A DNA stretch of 32,332 nt from Bacteroidales bacterium. GTDB lineage: Bacteria; Bacteroidota; Bacteroidia; Bacteroidales; UBA932. The notes beneath the pieces are model-generated. The model saw nothing but the letters and a program-made list of their open reading frames with translations, was not told where the DNA came from and ran no database searches. The position numbers were made by a program, and so were the translations under genes. The DNA lies in assembly GCA_021443665.1 (NCBI GenBank), contig JABUTN010000006.1, positions 1 through 32,332 on the forward strand. The letters are read 5' to 3'. Below, piece after piece: positions 1-8,900 of this stretch. Each line of letters begins with the position of its first letter. Within the stretch, counting starts at the first letter, position 1.

Positions 1-5
1 TATCC

Positions 6-57
6 CGTCATTCTGAGACGCCGGCGAAAAATCCTTCGGCTTCGCTTCAGGATGACG
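6..57. repeat. REP-like imperfect palindrome
   Basis: The outer arms cgtcattctgag and cttcaggatgacg are near-perfect inverted copies, and the interior is GC-rich. The form is typical of short dispersed extragenic palindromes. It lies directly beyond the terminator of the tRNA gene. Only one copy is present in this window, so its repetitive nature is inferred from its form. Confidence 0.5.
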
Positions 58-58
58 C

Positions 59-90
59 AAAAAAAAGACGACCAAGATTGGTCGTCTTTT
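59..90 (-). terminator. Rho-independent terminator of the tRNA-Ala gene
   Basis: On the minus strand AAAAGACGACCA pairs with TGGTCGTCTTTT around a four-base loop, and a run of eight T follows. It starts four bases after the 3' end of the tRNA, so it ends that short transcript. Confidence 0.85.
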
Positions 91-93
91 CTG

Positions 94-166
94 TGGAGCA
101 CAGGAGAATCGAACTCCTGACCTTTTGAATGCCATTCAAACGCTCTACCAACTGAGCTAGTACCCC
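94..166 (-). tRNA. tRNA-Ala (anticodon GGC)
   Basis: The minus strand folds into a complete 73-base cloverleaf. The acceptor stem is GGGGTAC/GTGCTCC, the D arm holds AGCTCAGTTGGTAGAGC, and the anticodon stem TTTGA/TCAAA encloses the loop ATGGCAT with anticodon GGC. The T arm AGGAG-TTCGATT-CTCCT is intact. The acceptor stem contains the G3-U70 wobble pair, the known identity element of alanine tRNA, which agrees with the anticodon. The 3' CCA is not encoded (the discriminator A is followed by CAG), so it must be added after transcription. The gene has its own promoter and terminator. Confidence 0.96.
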
Positions 167-167
167 G

Positions 168-198
168 TTTGACGCTGCAAATATAACAATTATTTTCA
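168..198 (+). promoter_or_regulatory. Possible weak promoter of the MacB-type operon
   Basis: TTTG at 168-171 is followed after 19 bases by TATTTTCA at 191-198, a degenerate form of TAnnTTTG with two mismatches. It overlaps the opposing tRNA promoter and would give a leader of about 40 bases before the ATG at 245. No better candidate is visible between the tRNA and the ATPase gene. Confidence 0.25.
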
Positions 199-208
199 AA
201 TGCGCAAA
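178..208 (-). promoter_or_regulatory. Promoter of tRNA-Ala, Bacteroidota type
   Basis: The minus strand carries TTTG (208-205), a 19-base spacer and TATATTTG (185-178). This is an exact match to the -33 TTTG / -7 TAnnTTTG consensus of the Bacteroidota housekeeping sigma factor. Transcription would begin only a few bases before the mature tRNA 5' end at 166. Confidence 0.8.
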
Positions 209-244
209 CAACATACGGCACAATAATTGAGAAACGCGTGTGTT

Positions 245-970
245 ATGCAAATAGAATTAAAGGGAGTTCACAAGACATACAATAACGGACAGCCGCTGCA
301 TGTGCTCAAGGGCATAGACCTGAGCATAGATAAGGGTGAGTTCGTTTCCATAATGGGCACTTCAGGGTCGGGCAAGTCCACGCTGCTGAACATACTCGGA
401 ATCCTTGACAACTACGATGAGGGCGAGTACCGCATAGACGGCAGGCTGATAAAGGGGCTTAGCGAGCGTACGGCCGCCGATTACCGCAACCGCACCCTCG
501 GTTTCATCTTCCAGTCCTTCAATCTGATTTCCTTCAAGACAGCAGTTGAGAATGTGGAACTGCCCCTTTATTATCAGGGTGTAAGCCGCAAGAAACGCTA
601 TAAGCTCGCGATGGAGTGGCTGGAAAGGCTCGGACTTTCGGCTTGGGCCACCCATTATCCCAACGAGATGTCGGGAGGTCAGAAGCAGCGTGTGGCGATA
701 GCGAGGGCACTTATTTCCCATCCAAAGATTATCCTTGCGGATGAGCCTACGGGTGCGCTTGACAGCAAGACCACGGTAGAGGTTATGGACCTGTTGGCAC
801 AGATACACAGGGAAGAGGATGTGACGCTCATAGTCGTGACCCACGAGAACGGAGTGGCCTGCTGTACGGACAAGATTGTCCATATCAAGGATGGGCTGAT
901 AGGGGAGATAGAGACTGTAAACCACCTTGGAGGTCTCAACATAGATGAACAGACCATAAAAAGCAAATAG
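245..970 (+). CDS. MacB-type ABC transporter, ATP-binding subunit
   Basis: This is the nucleotide-binding subunit of a tripartite ABC efflux system; it hydrolyses ATP at the inner membrane to drive the two permeases downstream. Walker A is GTSGSGKST (residues 38-46), the signature is MSGGQ (142-146), Walker B is IILADEP (162-168, with D166 and E167), and the H-loop histidine is H200. The 241-residue length is normal for the LolD/MacB class. An upstream TTG at 227 is in frame, but the ATG at 245 directly precedes the conserved start of the domain, so I chose it. The first permease starts six bases after the stop, which indicates an operon. A C-terminal extension of about 20 residues after the nucleotide-binding fold is not distinctive. 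The transported substrate cannot be told from sequence. Confidence 0.93.
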   Translation: MQIELKGVHKTYNNGQPLHVLKGIDLSIDKGEFVSIMGTSGSGKSTLLNILGILDNYDEGEYRIDGRLIKGLSERTAADYRNRTLGFIFQSFNLISFKTAVENVELPLYYQGVSRKKRYKLAMEWLERLGLSAWATHYPNEMSGGQKQRVAIARALISHPKIILADEPTGALDSKTTVEVMDLLAQIHREEDVTLIVVTHENGVACCTDKIVHIKDGLIGEIETVNHLGGLNIDEQTIKSK

Positions 971-976
971 GCTCTG

Positions 977-2251
977 ATGCTCGACCTGTTCACCGAAATA
1001 TCAAGATCCATAAGAAGAAACAAGCTGCGCACAGCCTTGACCGGCTTTGCCGTCGCCTGGGGCATCTTTATGCTGATGGTCCTGCTCGGAGCGAGCACGG
1101 GCATCAACAATGCCACAAACGCGAGTATGGGCGATATGCCCACCAATACCATGGAAATCTGGCCCGGTTTCACTTCAATGCCGTACGACGGACTGAAGGA
1201 GGGACGTCCGATAAGGCTGAAGGCTGCGGATCTGGATATCCTGGAGGAGCCGTCCTTTTCGAAATACATAGACGATGTGTCCACTACCTTGAGCACTTCC
1301 GGGCTGTCGCTTGTCTATGACAACAAGAAACTCAGTGACGAAGTGGAAGGAGTGTATCCCCTCACAAAAAGTATGTGGATGATCAGGCTGAGCGCCGGCC
1401 GCTTCCTGAATGAGACGGATCTGAAGGAACGCCGCAAGGTGGTGGTGCTGTCAGAAAAATCCGTGAAACATTTTATGGATTCGGACGAGCCGGATTATGA
1501 ATCGTTTATAGGCGAGAGAATCAAAATCGGCAACCTTTCCTTCGTCGTGATTGGAATATATGCATCGCGTGAAAATTCCTGGGGACAGTCCGCATACATC
1601 CCCTTTACCACGCTCAGGGAAACATTCAAGAAAGGAACGGACGACATAGAGTCGCTATCCTTCACTTTCCACGGGCTGAAGACCGAAGAAGACAATGAAG
1701 CCTTTCAGGAGAGGCTCCAAGCGGCGATAAACCTCAGGCACAGGGCTAACCCGACCGACCAGAGGACTTTGTGGATGGAGAATGCCTATACCCGCAACAT
1801 ACAGATCAAGAAAAGCACGGCCGTCCTTCAGATAGCGTTCTGGATCATCGGCCTGTTCACACTTGTCAGCGGAGTTGTGGGCGTGTCCAATATTATGCTC
1901 ATCTCCGTGAAGGAACGCACGCACGAGTTCGGCATCAGGAAGGCCATAGGGGCACGCCCCGGCTCGGTGGTGAAACTGATAATTGCGGAAAGCGTTTCCA
2001 TAACGACCGCCTTCGGCTATATAGGGATGGTACTCGGGATGCTCGCCTGCGAGTTGATGGGCTGGTATTTCGCGAACAACAAGCTGAGCGTGATGGGAAT
2101 GAACGTAACTCCAATCCTGGATCCCTCCGTGAGTGTGGATATGGCGCTTGAAGCTACACTTGTATTGATAATAGCAGGCACCATTGCCGGTCTTGCCCCT
2201 GCGGTAAAGGCTGCAATGGTAAGGCCTATAGAAGCATTGAGGGCAGAATGA
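977..2251 (+). CDS. MacB/FtsX-type ABC transporter permease, first copy
   Basis: This inner-membrane permease is expected to couple ATP hydrolysis to movement of its periplasmic domain. The layout is MacB-like: one transmembrane segment near residues 18-40, a large periplasmic core domain (about 45-280), then three C-terminal transmembrane segments. The FtsX-family motif ERTHEFGIRKAIGA lies near residues 313-326, just after the second membrane segment. The length of 424 residues fits permeases that lack a fused ATPase, and the ATPase is the separate gene just upstream. The stop overlaps the start of the second permease by four bases (ATGA), so the two are probably translationally coupled and may form a heterodimer. 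Export of a drug, peptide or lipid-like molecule is possible; the cargo is unknown. Confidence 0.9.
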   Translation: MLDLFTEISRSIRRNKLRTALTGFAVAWGIFMLMVLLGASTGINNATNASMGDMPTNTMEIWPGFTSMPYDGLKEGRPIRLKAADLDILEEPSFSKYIDDVSTTLSTSGLSLVYDNKKLSDEVEGVYPLTKSMWMIRLSAGRFLNETDLKERRKVVVLSEKSVKHFMDSDEPDYESFIGERIKIGNLSFVVIGIYASRENSWGQSAYIPFTTLRETFKKGTDDIESLSFTFHGLKTEEDNEAFQERLQAAINLRHRANPTDQRTLWMENAYTRNIQIKKSTAVLQIAFWIIGLFTLVSGVVGVSNIMLISVKERTHEFGIRKAIGARPGSVVKLIIAESVSITTAFGYIGMVLGMLACELMGWYFANNKLSVMGMNVTPILDPSVSVDMALEATLVLIIAGTIAGLAPAVKAAMVRPIEALRAE

Positions 2252-3483
2252 GACTGGACATAAACACCTTCCGTGAGATTGGGATGACCCTCACACGCAA
2301 CCGCAGCCGCTCGATTCTGACGGGTTTCGGTGTGTTCTGGGGGCTCTTTATGCTGCTCTTCATGCTCGGAGGCGGCGACGCCTTGAGGGGCATACTGAAC
2401 AAGAACTTCGAGGGTTTCGCGTCCAACTGCATAATAACGGCCTCAAACACCACGACCAAGCCCTGGAAGGGACTCAAGTCACAGCGTTACTGGAGCATCG
2501 TGGACAAGGACATAGAGAGACTGCAGATGATGATACCCGAGTTGGAACTGGTGACGCCGATGATTTCCAGAAGCGGCAATCTGGTCTATGGTGATTACTC
2601 CATGAACGGCACTGTCAAGGGAATGACGCCCCAGTGGGCGAAAATCGAGGCCCCAAGCATAAAGTACGGCCGTTACCTCAACAATATAGACCAGGAGCAG
2701 GAACGCAAGGTCTGCGTCATAGGAAAGAGGGTGTATAAGGAACTGTTCCCCGAAGGGGGAGATCCCTGTGGCAAATACATCAAGGCCGGGGGCGTACAGT
2801 ATCAGGTGGTGGGCGTGGATTTTCGCGAGAGCAATATGAACATCAACGGCTCTGCCGTAAGTTCGGTATGCATCCCGATTTCGGTCGCGAAGAAAATCTA
2901 CAACCGCGGGAATGTGGTGGATATGCTCTGCCTTTTGGGACGCCCTTCGGTGAAGATGGGGGACATAGAGCAGAGGGTGCGCCAGGTTATGTCAAGGGAA
3001 CACCTTTTCGACCCTACTGACGACCAGGCGATGTTCATGCTGAATATGGATGAGATAACGGGTGTCGTGAACACCATCTTTTCCGGTGTGGAGATTCTGA
3101 TATGGCTTGTTGGTCTGGGAACTTTGCTGGCCGGAGCGATAGGCGTGAGCAACATTATGATGGTGACGGTGCGCGAGCGCACTGTGGAGATAGGCATACG
3201 CAGGGCTATAGGGGCGACTCCCTCAGACATTCTTTCGCAGATTATGCTTGAGTCCGTAACCCTGACCACCCTTGCCGGAATGCTGTCGATAGTGTTTACG
3301 GTAGGGGTGCTGGGAGTGTTGGATATGGCCCTGAGGCAGTCGCAAGGTGTGGGATGCCAGTTGAGTTTCGGGACGGCCGTGATGGCGGCCGCTGTGCTTG
3401 TGCTGATAGGGGCGATAGCCGGAATAGCGCCGGCCCGAAGGGCTATGAACATCAAGCCCGTGGATGCGATGCGGGACGAATAA
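2248..3483 (+). CDS. MacB/FtsX-type ABC transporter permease, second copy
   Basis: This is a second permease with the same layout as its upstream neighbour: a transmembrane segment near residues 18-42, a periplasmic MacB core domain, and three C-terminal membrane segments. The motif ERTVEIGIRRAIGA near residues 310-323 is the counterpart of the motif in the first copy. The two proteins share their plan but differ across the periplasmic domain, which suggests two specialised halves of one pump and not a recent duplication. The ATG overlaps the stop of the previous gene (ATGA). The gene ends 28 bases before the periplasmic adaptor gene, with an A/T-rich leader in between. Confidence 0.9.
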   Translation: MRLDINTFREIGMTLTRNRSRSILTGFGVFWGLFMLLFMLGGGDALRGILNKNFEGFASNCIITASNTTTKPWKGLKSQRYWSIVDKDIERLQMMIPELELVTPMISRSGNLVYGDYSMNGTVKGMTPQWAKIEAPSIKYGRYLNNIDQEQERKVCVIGKRVYKELFPEGGDPCGKYIKAGGVQYQVVGVDFRESNMNINGSAVSSVCIPISVAKKIYNRGNVVDMLCLLGRPSVKMGDIEQRVRQVMSREHLFDPTDDQAMFMLNMDEITGVVNTIFSGVEILIWLVGLGTLLAGAIGVSNIMMVTVRERTVEIGIRRAIGATPSDILSQIMLESVTLTTLAGMLSIVFTVGVLGVLDMALRQSQGVGCQLSFGTAVMAAAVLVLIGAIAGIAPARRAMNIKPVDAMRDE

Positions 3484-3511
3484 ACATTTGAAAACAAATA
3501 AATTATAGTAT

Positions 3512-4612
3512 ATGAAACGTGTCATCAAGTATTTTCTGCTGATTTTGGCCTTTGCCGTGTTCATCGGCACCTTCCTGTATCTGTACTCCAAGTCAAAGCC
3601 CAAGGAACTGCGCTACGAGGAAGTGACGGCTTCGGTGATGGACATCAACCGCACCACAGTCATAACGGGCAAGATAGAGCCGCGCAACGAGGTGAATGTC
3701 AAGCCTCAGATCAATGGTATCATTGCGGAACTCTACAAGGAGGCCGGCCAGACCGTAAAACAGGGCGATGTGATTGCCAAACTGAAGGTGATTCCCGATA
3801 TGAACTCCCTCAGTTCCGCCCAGAGCCGTGTGCGCCTTGCCGAGCTGAACCTCAAGCAGGCCGAGGTCAATTACAGCCGCGAGAAGGCCCTCTATGACCA
3901 GAAACTCGTGAGCGCGGACGAATATGACAAGATTCGTCAGGCGCTCGAGCAGGCGAAGGAGGAACTCATAGGTGCGCAGGATGCTCTGGAAGTGATTCGG
4001 GACGGCGTTTCATCCTCGAACGCGACATCTTCAAGCACCCTTGTGCGTTCGACCATCACCGGCCTTATCCTCGATGTGCCCGTGAAGGTGGGAAACTCCG
4101 TGATACAGGCGAACACGATGAATGACGGTACCACGGTGGCCACCGTAGCCGATATGAACGACCTGATTTTTGACGGCTACATAGATGAAACCGAGGTGGG
4201 CAACCTCCGTGAGGGTATGGTAGTCCTCATTACCATAGGTGCAATCCCGGAATACCGCGCAGAGGCGGTGCTTGAGTTCATCTCGCCCAAGGCGGTGGAG
4301 AACAACGGCGCCAACCAGTTCCAGATCAAGGCGGCAGTACGTCCCTCAGAGGGGCAGACCATACGCTCGGGCTACAGCGCCAATGCCGAAATAGTGCTCA
4401 AAAGCGTCAAACAGGTCCTGACCCTTCCCGAAAGCACTCTCGAATTCAGCGGCGATTCGACCTTTGTGTATCGCAAGGGAGCGGAGGGTAAGTATGAGCG
4501 CAGGCATATAAGCACGGGTCTGAGTGACGGCATCAACATAGAGGTGCTCAGCGGAGTGGATTCGACAGACGTGATCCGCGGGGCGCAGATAATTGAGGAC
4601 AACAGCAAATAA
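3512..4612 (+). CDS. Periplasmic adaptor (membrane fusion protein) of the MacB-type pump
   Basis: This protein should bridge the inner-membrane permeases and the outer-membrane channel. An N-terminal membrane anchor (residues 7-25, a leucine- and phenylalanine-rich stretch) is followed by a biotinyl-lipoyl half (VNVKPQINGIIAELY, then EAGQTVKQGDVIAKL). An alpha-helical hairpin follows (about 90-155, rich in E, Q, K and A), then the second lipoyl half (TGLILDVPVKVGN) and beta-barrel and membrane-proximal domains. The 366-residue length is usual for MacA/HlyD-like adaptors. No lipobox is present, in contrast to the second adaptor in this window. It sits between the permease pair and the TolC-like gene, whose start is nine bases after its stop. 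Confidence 0.9.
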   Translation: MKRVIKYFLLILAFAVFIGTFLYLYSKSKPKELRYEEVTASVMDINRTTVITGKIEPRNEVNVKPQINGIIAELYKEAGQTVKQGDVIAKLKVIPDMNSLSSAQSRVRLAELNLKQAEVNYSREKALYDQKLVSADEYDKIRQALEQAKEELIGAQDALEVIRDGVSSSNATSSSTLVRSTITGLILDVPVKVGNSVIQANTMNDGTTVATVADMNDLIFDGYIDETEVGNLREGMVVLITIGAIPEYRAEAVLEFISPKAVENNGANQFQIKAAVRPSEGQTIRSGYSANAEIVLKSVKQVLTLPESTLEFSGDSTFVYRKGAEGKYERRHISTGLSDGINIEVLSGVDSTDVIRGAQIIEDNSK

Positions 4613-4621
4613 TCCGCGCTT

Positions 4622-5944
4622 ATGAAAAAGATTCTTGTGGGCATATCGCTGATGCTCGCCTTCGCATCCGGCCTGAGGGCCCAGGAAACTCAGTTGTGGA
4701 CTCTTACGGGCTGCATAGACTATGCCCTGGAGAACAGTATAACGGTGAAACAGAGCCAGGTGCAGGTTTCCCAGAGCGAACTTGACCTGAGTTCCGCCAA
4801 GTTCAAGTTTCTGCCCGGCCTGAGCGGTTCTGCACGCCAGGGTTTCGATTTCGGTCGAGGCTTGACCGGGGACAATGTATATCAGAATTCCGGAACAATC
4901 TCCTCCACTTCCTTCAACCTTGGCGCGGACATCACCGTTTTCCAGGGGCTCCAGCTGGTCAACAACCTGAAAATCAGTAAACTCAACCTTGCTGCCGCCA
5001 CTGCGGACCTCGACAAGATAAAGGATGACATCAGGGTGAATGTCGCTGCCGCTTTTGTGAAGATACTCTATGACAAACAGATTTTCGCCGTGGCCCTTGA
5101 CAAAATCAAGATAGACTCTATGCAGGTGGCCCGCCTGGAAAGTATGGTGGAAAACGGAATGGCCTCGGCCTCGCAGGTCTCTTCACAGAAGGCCACCCTC
5201 GCGCAAAGCCGCTTGTCCGCCGTTCAGGCTGAGAACAATATGAAACTTGACATCCTGAGTCTCACGCAGTTGTTGGAGTTGACCTCTCCCGAGGGCTTCG
5301 ACATAATAGAGCCCTCATTGGATTCGTTCAAGGAAGCGATGCTGATGACTCCTGAGGAAATATTTGCTGAGGCAGTGGAAATCAAGCCCGTGATTGCCGC
5401 CTCAAAATACAGGCTGCAGAGTGCGGAACTGAACATCAAGTATGCGAAGGGTGCTTATTCTCCCACGCTTTCGGCCTCTGCAGGAATAGGGGCAAACTAC
5501 AACTCTGCGGGCAGCACCTCTTTCGGGGAGCAGATGAAGAACAATTTCAGCCAGTCTGTGGGTCTTACCCTCTCTGTCCCCATTTTCACGAGGATGCAGA
5601 CCACCAATAATGTGAAGGCCGCCAAACTGCGCTACCACAATGAGGAACTCTCTCTGGCGAAGGCGAGGAAAGATCTGTATCAGGAAATCCAGCAGGCCTA
5701 CTACAACGCTGTAGCCTCCCAAAGCAAGTACAACAGCTGCGACCAGGCCGCCGCCAGTTCATACGACGCATTTGTGCTGACCAAGGCCAAGTACGAAAAC
5801 GGCAAGGCGAATATCACAGAGTTCAATGAGGCTGAAAACCGCTATGTGAGCGCATCGGCTGACCTTGCACAGGCCAAATACGAGTATCTCTACCAGACAG
5901 CCCTGCTGAATTTTTACAGGGGTGTGCAGTTCACGGACTTTTAG
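4622..5944 (+). CDS. TolC-family outer-membrane efflux channel
   Basis: This is the predicted outer-membrane channel of the MacB-type pump. A signal peptide (MKKILVGISLMLAFASGLRA, cleaved before QE) precedes two repeated outer-membrane-factor halves. Each half is mostly long helices rich in A, S, Q, K and E, with short beta segments such as SGSARQGFDFGRG and ASAGIGANYNSAGS. The 440 residues match the family. It is the last gene of the five-gene operon and stops three bases before the end of the convergent TamB-like gene, so there is no room for a separate terminator in between. Confidence 0.9.
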   Translation: MKKILVGISLMLAFASGLRAQETQLWTLTGCIDYALENSITVKQSQVQVSQSELDLSSAKFKFLPGLSGSARQGFDFGRGLTGDNVYQNSGTISSTSFNLGADITVFQGLQLVNNLKISKLNLAAATADLDKIKDDIRVNVAAAFVKILYDKQIFAVALDKIKIDSMQVARLESMVENGMASASQVSSQKATLAQSRLSAVQAENNMKLDILSLTQLLELTSPEGFDIIEPSLDSFKEAMLMTPEEIFAEAVEIKPVIAASKYRLQSAELNIKYAKGAYSPTLSASAGIGANYNSAGSTSFGEQMKNNFSQSVGLTLSVPIFTRMQTTNNVKAAKLRYHNEELSLAKARKDLYQEIQQAYYNAVASQSKYNSCDQAAASSYDAFVLTKAKYENGKANITEFNEAENRYVSASADLAQAKYEYLYQTALLNFYRGVQFTDF

Positions 5945-5947
5945 CAG

Positions 5948-8900
5948 TTATTCTTCGGTATCTTCGTCTTCAGTCTCTTCCGCAGTTTCTGAAGCCTTGT
6001 TTCTGCCTCTGCCTCTGGTCCTGTTCTTTTTGGTTCCGCTCTTGCTGACGCCCGCCTCAGCGGCACGCTCTCGGAGTTCGCGTTCAGCATCTTCCATCAG
6101 TTTGAGTTCCCATTCCTTGCGCTTCTTCTTGCTCAGGAAGATGTTGCGCCAGAACTCTCCGAAGGTGTTGAACTCGTCCTGGAAGTTGACACCTATGCCG
6201 TGACGTTGCGAGTTATCAAGGAAGTTGGTGTAGGAGTCCGAACTCTTGGTAAAGACGGAGACACGGAGTTTGCCTTTCTGATCGACCTTGTATTCCACGC
6301 TCAGGTCGCCTTTCCAGTTGTTGTTCAGATGTGAATTGCCAACACTGCCGTTGATTATCAGACGGTTGTTAAGGGCCTGGTATGATATGGCGACATCGAA
6401 CAAGTCGCGTCCGGATTGGTCGCGGGAGTAGTTCAGACCCATATCCAGAGGAATTTCCAACTGCCGGAAAATGTTGTTCACCTGGTTCGAGAGAATTTCG
6501 CTGGCGTTGGAGAAGAGGATGTTGTTGTCGTTGATGATTCCTCCCTGCTCGTCAGGCACGAAACTTCCGGAGATGAGCAGAGCCATAAACTGTTTCTGAA
6601 TCTTGTCGGCTGTGCTGAGGGCGCTTTCCACACGGCCTTTGGTGATGGGGTCGAGATCGGGGATGTCTATCTTGAATCCCAGACGGGGGCTTTCCAGAGT
6701 TCCCGACAGGGTCACGCCGCAGCTCACGTTGCGCCTTTGTCCCACAGAGGTCGTGTCGGCAATCAGAGTGGAAACGGAAGCCTTGGTGTGGTAGCTTGCA
6801 CCGGCGTTCAGAGCAGTCCTCCGCAACTCTCCGTTGAAGGTGACATTGCCCCCTTCGTCTATGGTGAAGTCTTTGCCCGTGATGCCGAGAATGGAGATGT
6901 GGCAGTTTCCTTCGGATACGGTGAAGTCGCCCTTCAGGTCAAGCAGGTTCTTGTGGGGGATGAGGGTGACTCCGATGTCCCCGTTTCCCCTGATTTTGGC
7001 CACGCTGCCCATTTCCTTCTGTATGTCCACCACCAGTTCCGCATCCCTGTTGATTTCGGCGTTGGCTCTCAGCGTAAGGCGGGAGCGCTTCTTTTTCGCG
7101 TTGCTGGCATTCCTTGCCGCCATTAGAATCTCATAGGGGTCGGCATCTTCATCATAAATGACCTTGTAGGTAATCAGATCCGATGTGCGGGCGGACAGGG
7201 AGTTGGAAAGGGGTATATGGATGGATGTGTTGTCTTCTGTCTTGAAGCGCACGTCGATGCCTAGTTCCGAAGGCGGGCCGGAAAGGCCTATTTCTCCGGA
7301 TCCGAACACCCTGCCGAAAAAACTGCTGTTGTCTTTGATGGTGGTATTGAGGCACATCAAGTTGCTGAAGTTCAGTTTTGTATCCAACCTTATGTTTTTG
7401 AAATACCTGTGTCTCACGGCTCCTGAAAGCGATGCCTGGTGTCCGAGAGTGTCGGCAAAGGTGATCTGGGAGACGTTTATGGAGCGTTCGTCCAATATGA
7501 TGGGACCGTTCAGAATGTATGGTACACGGGTTACCACAGGCACGAATGTGAAGTCTTTGAAGACGCAGTCGTCACTCTTGATGGCGAGTTTCTTGAAGGG
7601 GCCCTCGATGCTTACATTTCCGCTGAGAGAACCGCTCCTGATGTCCATCACGTTTTCAAGAATGGGGGAGAGGTAGGCCATCGAGAACTGGTCAAGAGAG
7701 GCGTTCAACTTGATGAACTTCCGCTTGGGACTGTAGTAACCGGAGATACTGAAGGGTTTGCAGTCCGGCTTGATGTTCTCCGCGATGATGCCCAGATTCT
7801 GACTTTCGGGGTCGATTTCGCTCTTGATGAAGAGGGAGTCTATGTCTTTGCCGAAGGCTTTGAGGCCGGAGCCGGTGAAGAGAGCCCTGATGTCGGGGGT
7901 GGAGAAGAATTGGGTCACTCTGGCATTCCCGTTGAGCACTCCGGAGAACTCTGCGTTTTTCTTGGAGAAGGGATTCAGCACGGCGAGTCTGAAATTCTTG
8001 AGGACCACGTCCATAGTGTCGCCCGCAAGGGCGGAAAGCTTGCCGTCCGCCATCAGATACTCATCCCTGCCGAGTATCCGCAGGCTGTCTATCCTGATGT
8101 CCTTTTTTCTGAACAGGATGTCGGAGGGGGGAATCCTCCATACGGTGTCCTTCAGCGTGACGTTTGAACTGTCAATATGGATGGATGTGGTCAGGATGTT
8201 CCTGCTGTCCCGTTCAAAATGCAGTTTTGATTTGAAGTCGGCGCTTGAGATCTGCTCATCGTCATTGTAGAATCCCAATCCCAGGTCGATGTGGGAGGGG
8301 TGGAGGTGGAGATCCAAGCGGTTGTTGTCGGCACGCATATTGCCCAGATGGATGGTGTCCGTACGGAAGATGCATTTGAGGCTCGTGTCGGAGTTGGAAC
8401 ATTTGAGGGATACGCCTCTGAGGTATTTCCCTTTGTGGGCAAGGCGGTTGGATTTGAGAACAAGATCCAGGGAGTCCTGGTCGGAGAGGGCTAAGGACAT
8501 ATTTGTCCCGGCGGCAATATAGAAATCGGGCGCGAAGATGTCAAATAACTGTATCAGACTCCGGGTGGTGAGGTCAAGCCTGCAGTTGCCGTTCTCTTCG
8601 TCCTCCTCCACCGGGCTCTTCTTGATGAATTCGGGCAGAAAACCGGCGACAAGGTTCTTCAGGCGTTTGACAAAGGGCATCGGCGGGGTGTCACCGGAAT
8701 ACTTGAGGTCTGCAACGGGAGACTCCAGGTCTATGGTGTAAAGTCCCTGGTCAAAGGAGGAAAGCAGGAACAGGTCGCCCAGGTTGTTTGCTCCCTCAAT
8801 GTTCCGGTAGCCGAAGTCCTTTATGGTGGCCGAGCCGAGAATGCCGTCTTCCTTGTCAATGACCACGTCAGCGTGGGCTGACAGGGTGACGACTGCGCTG

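Noticed and set aside
227-244. TTG start for the MacB-type ATPase
   Set aside because: The ATG at 245 begins the conserved domain directly; the six extra residues are not conserved-looking.
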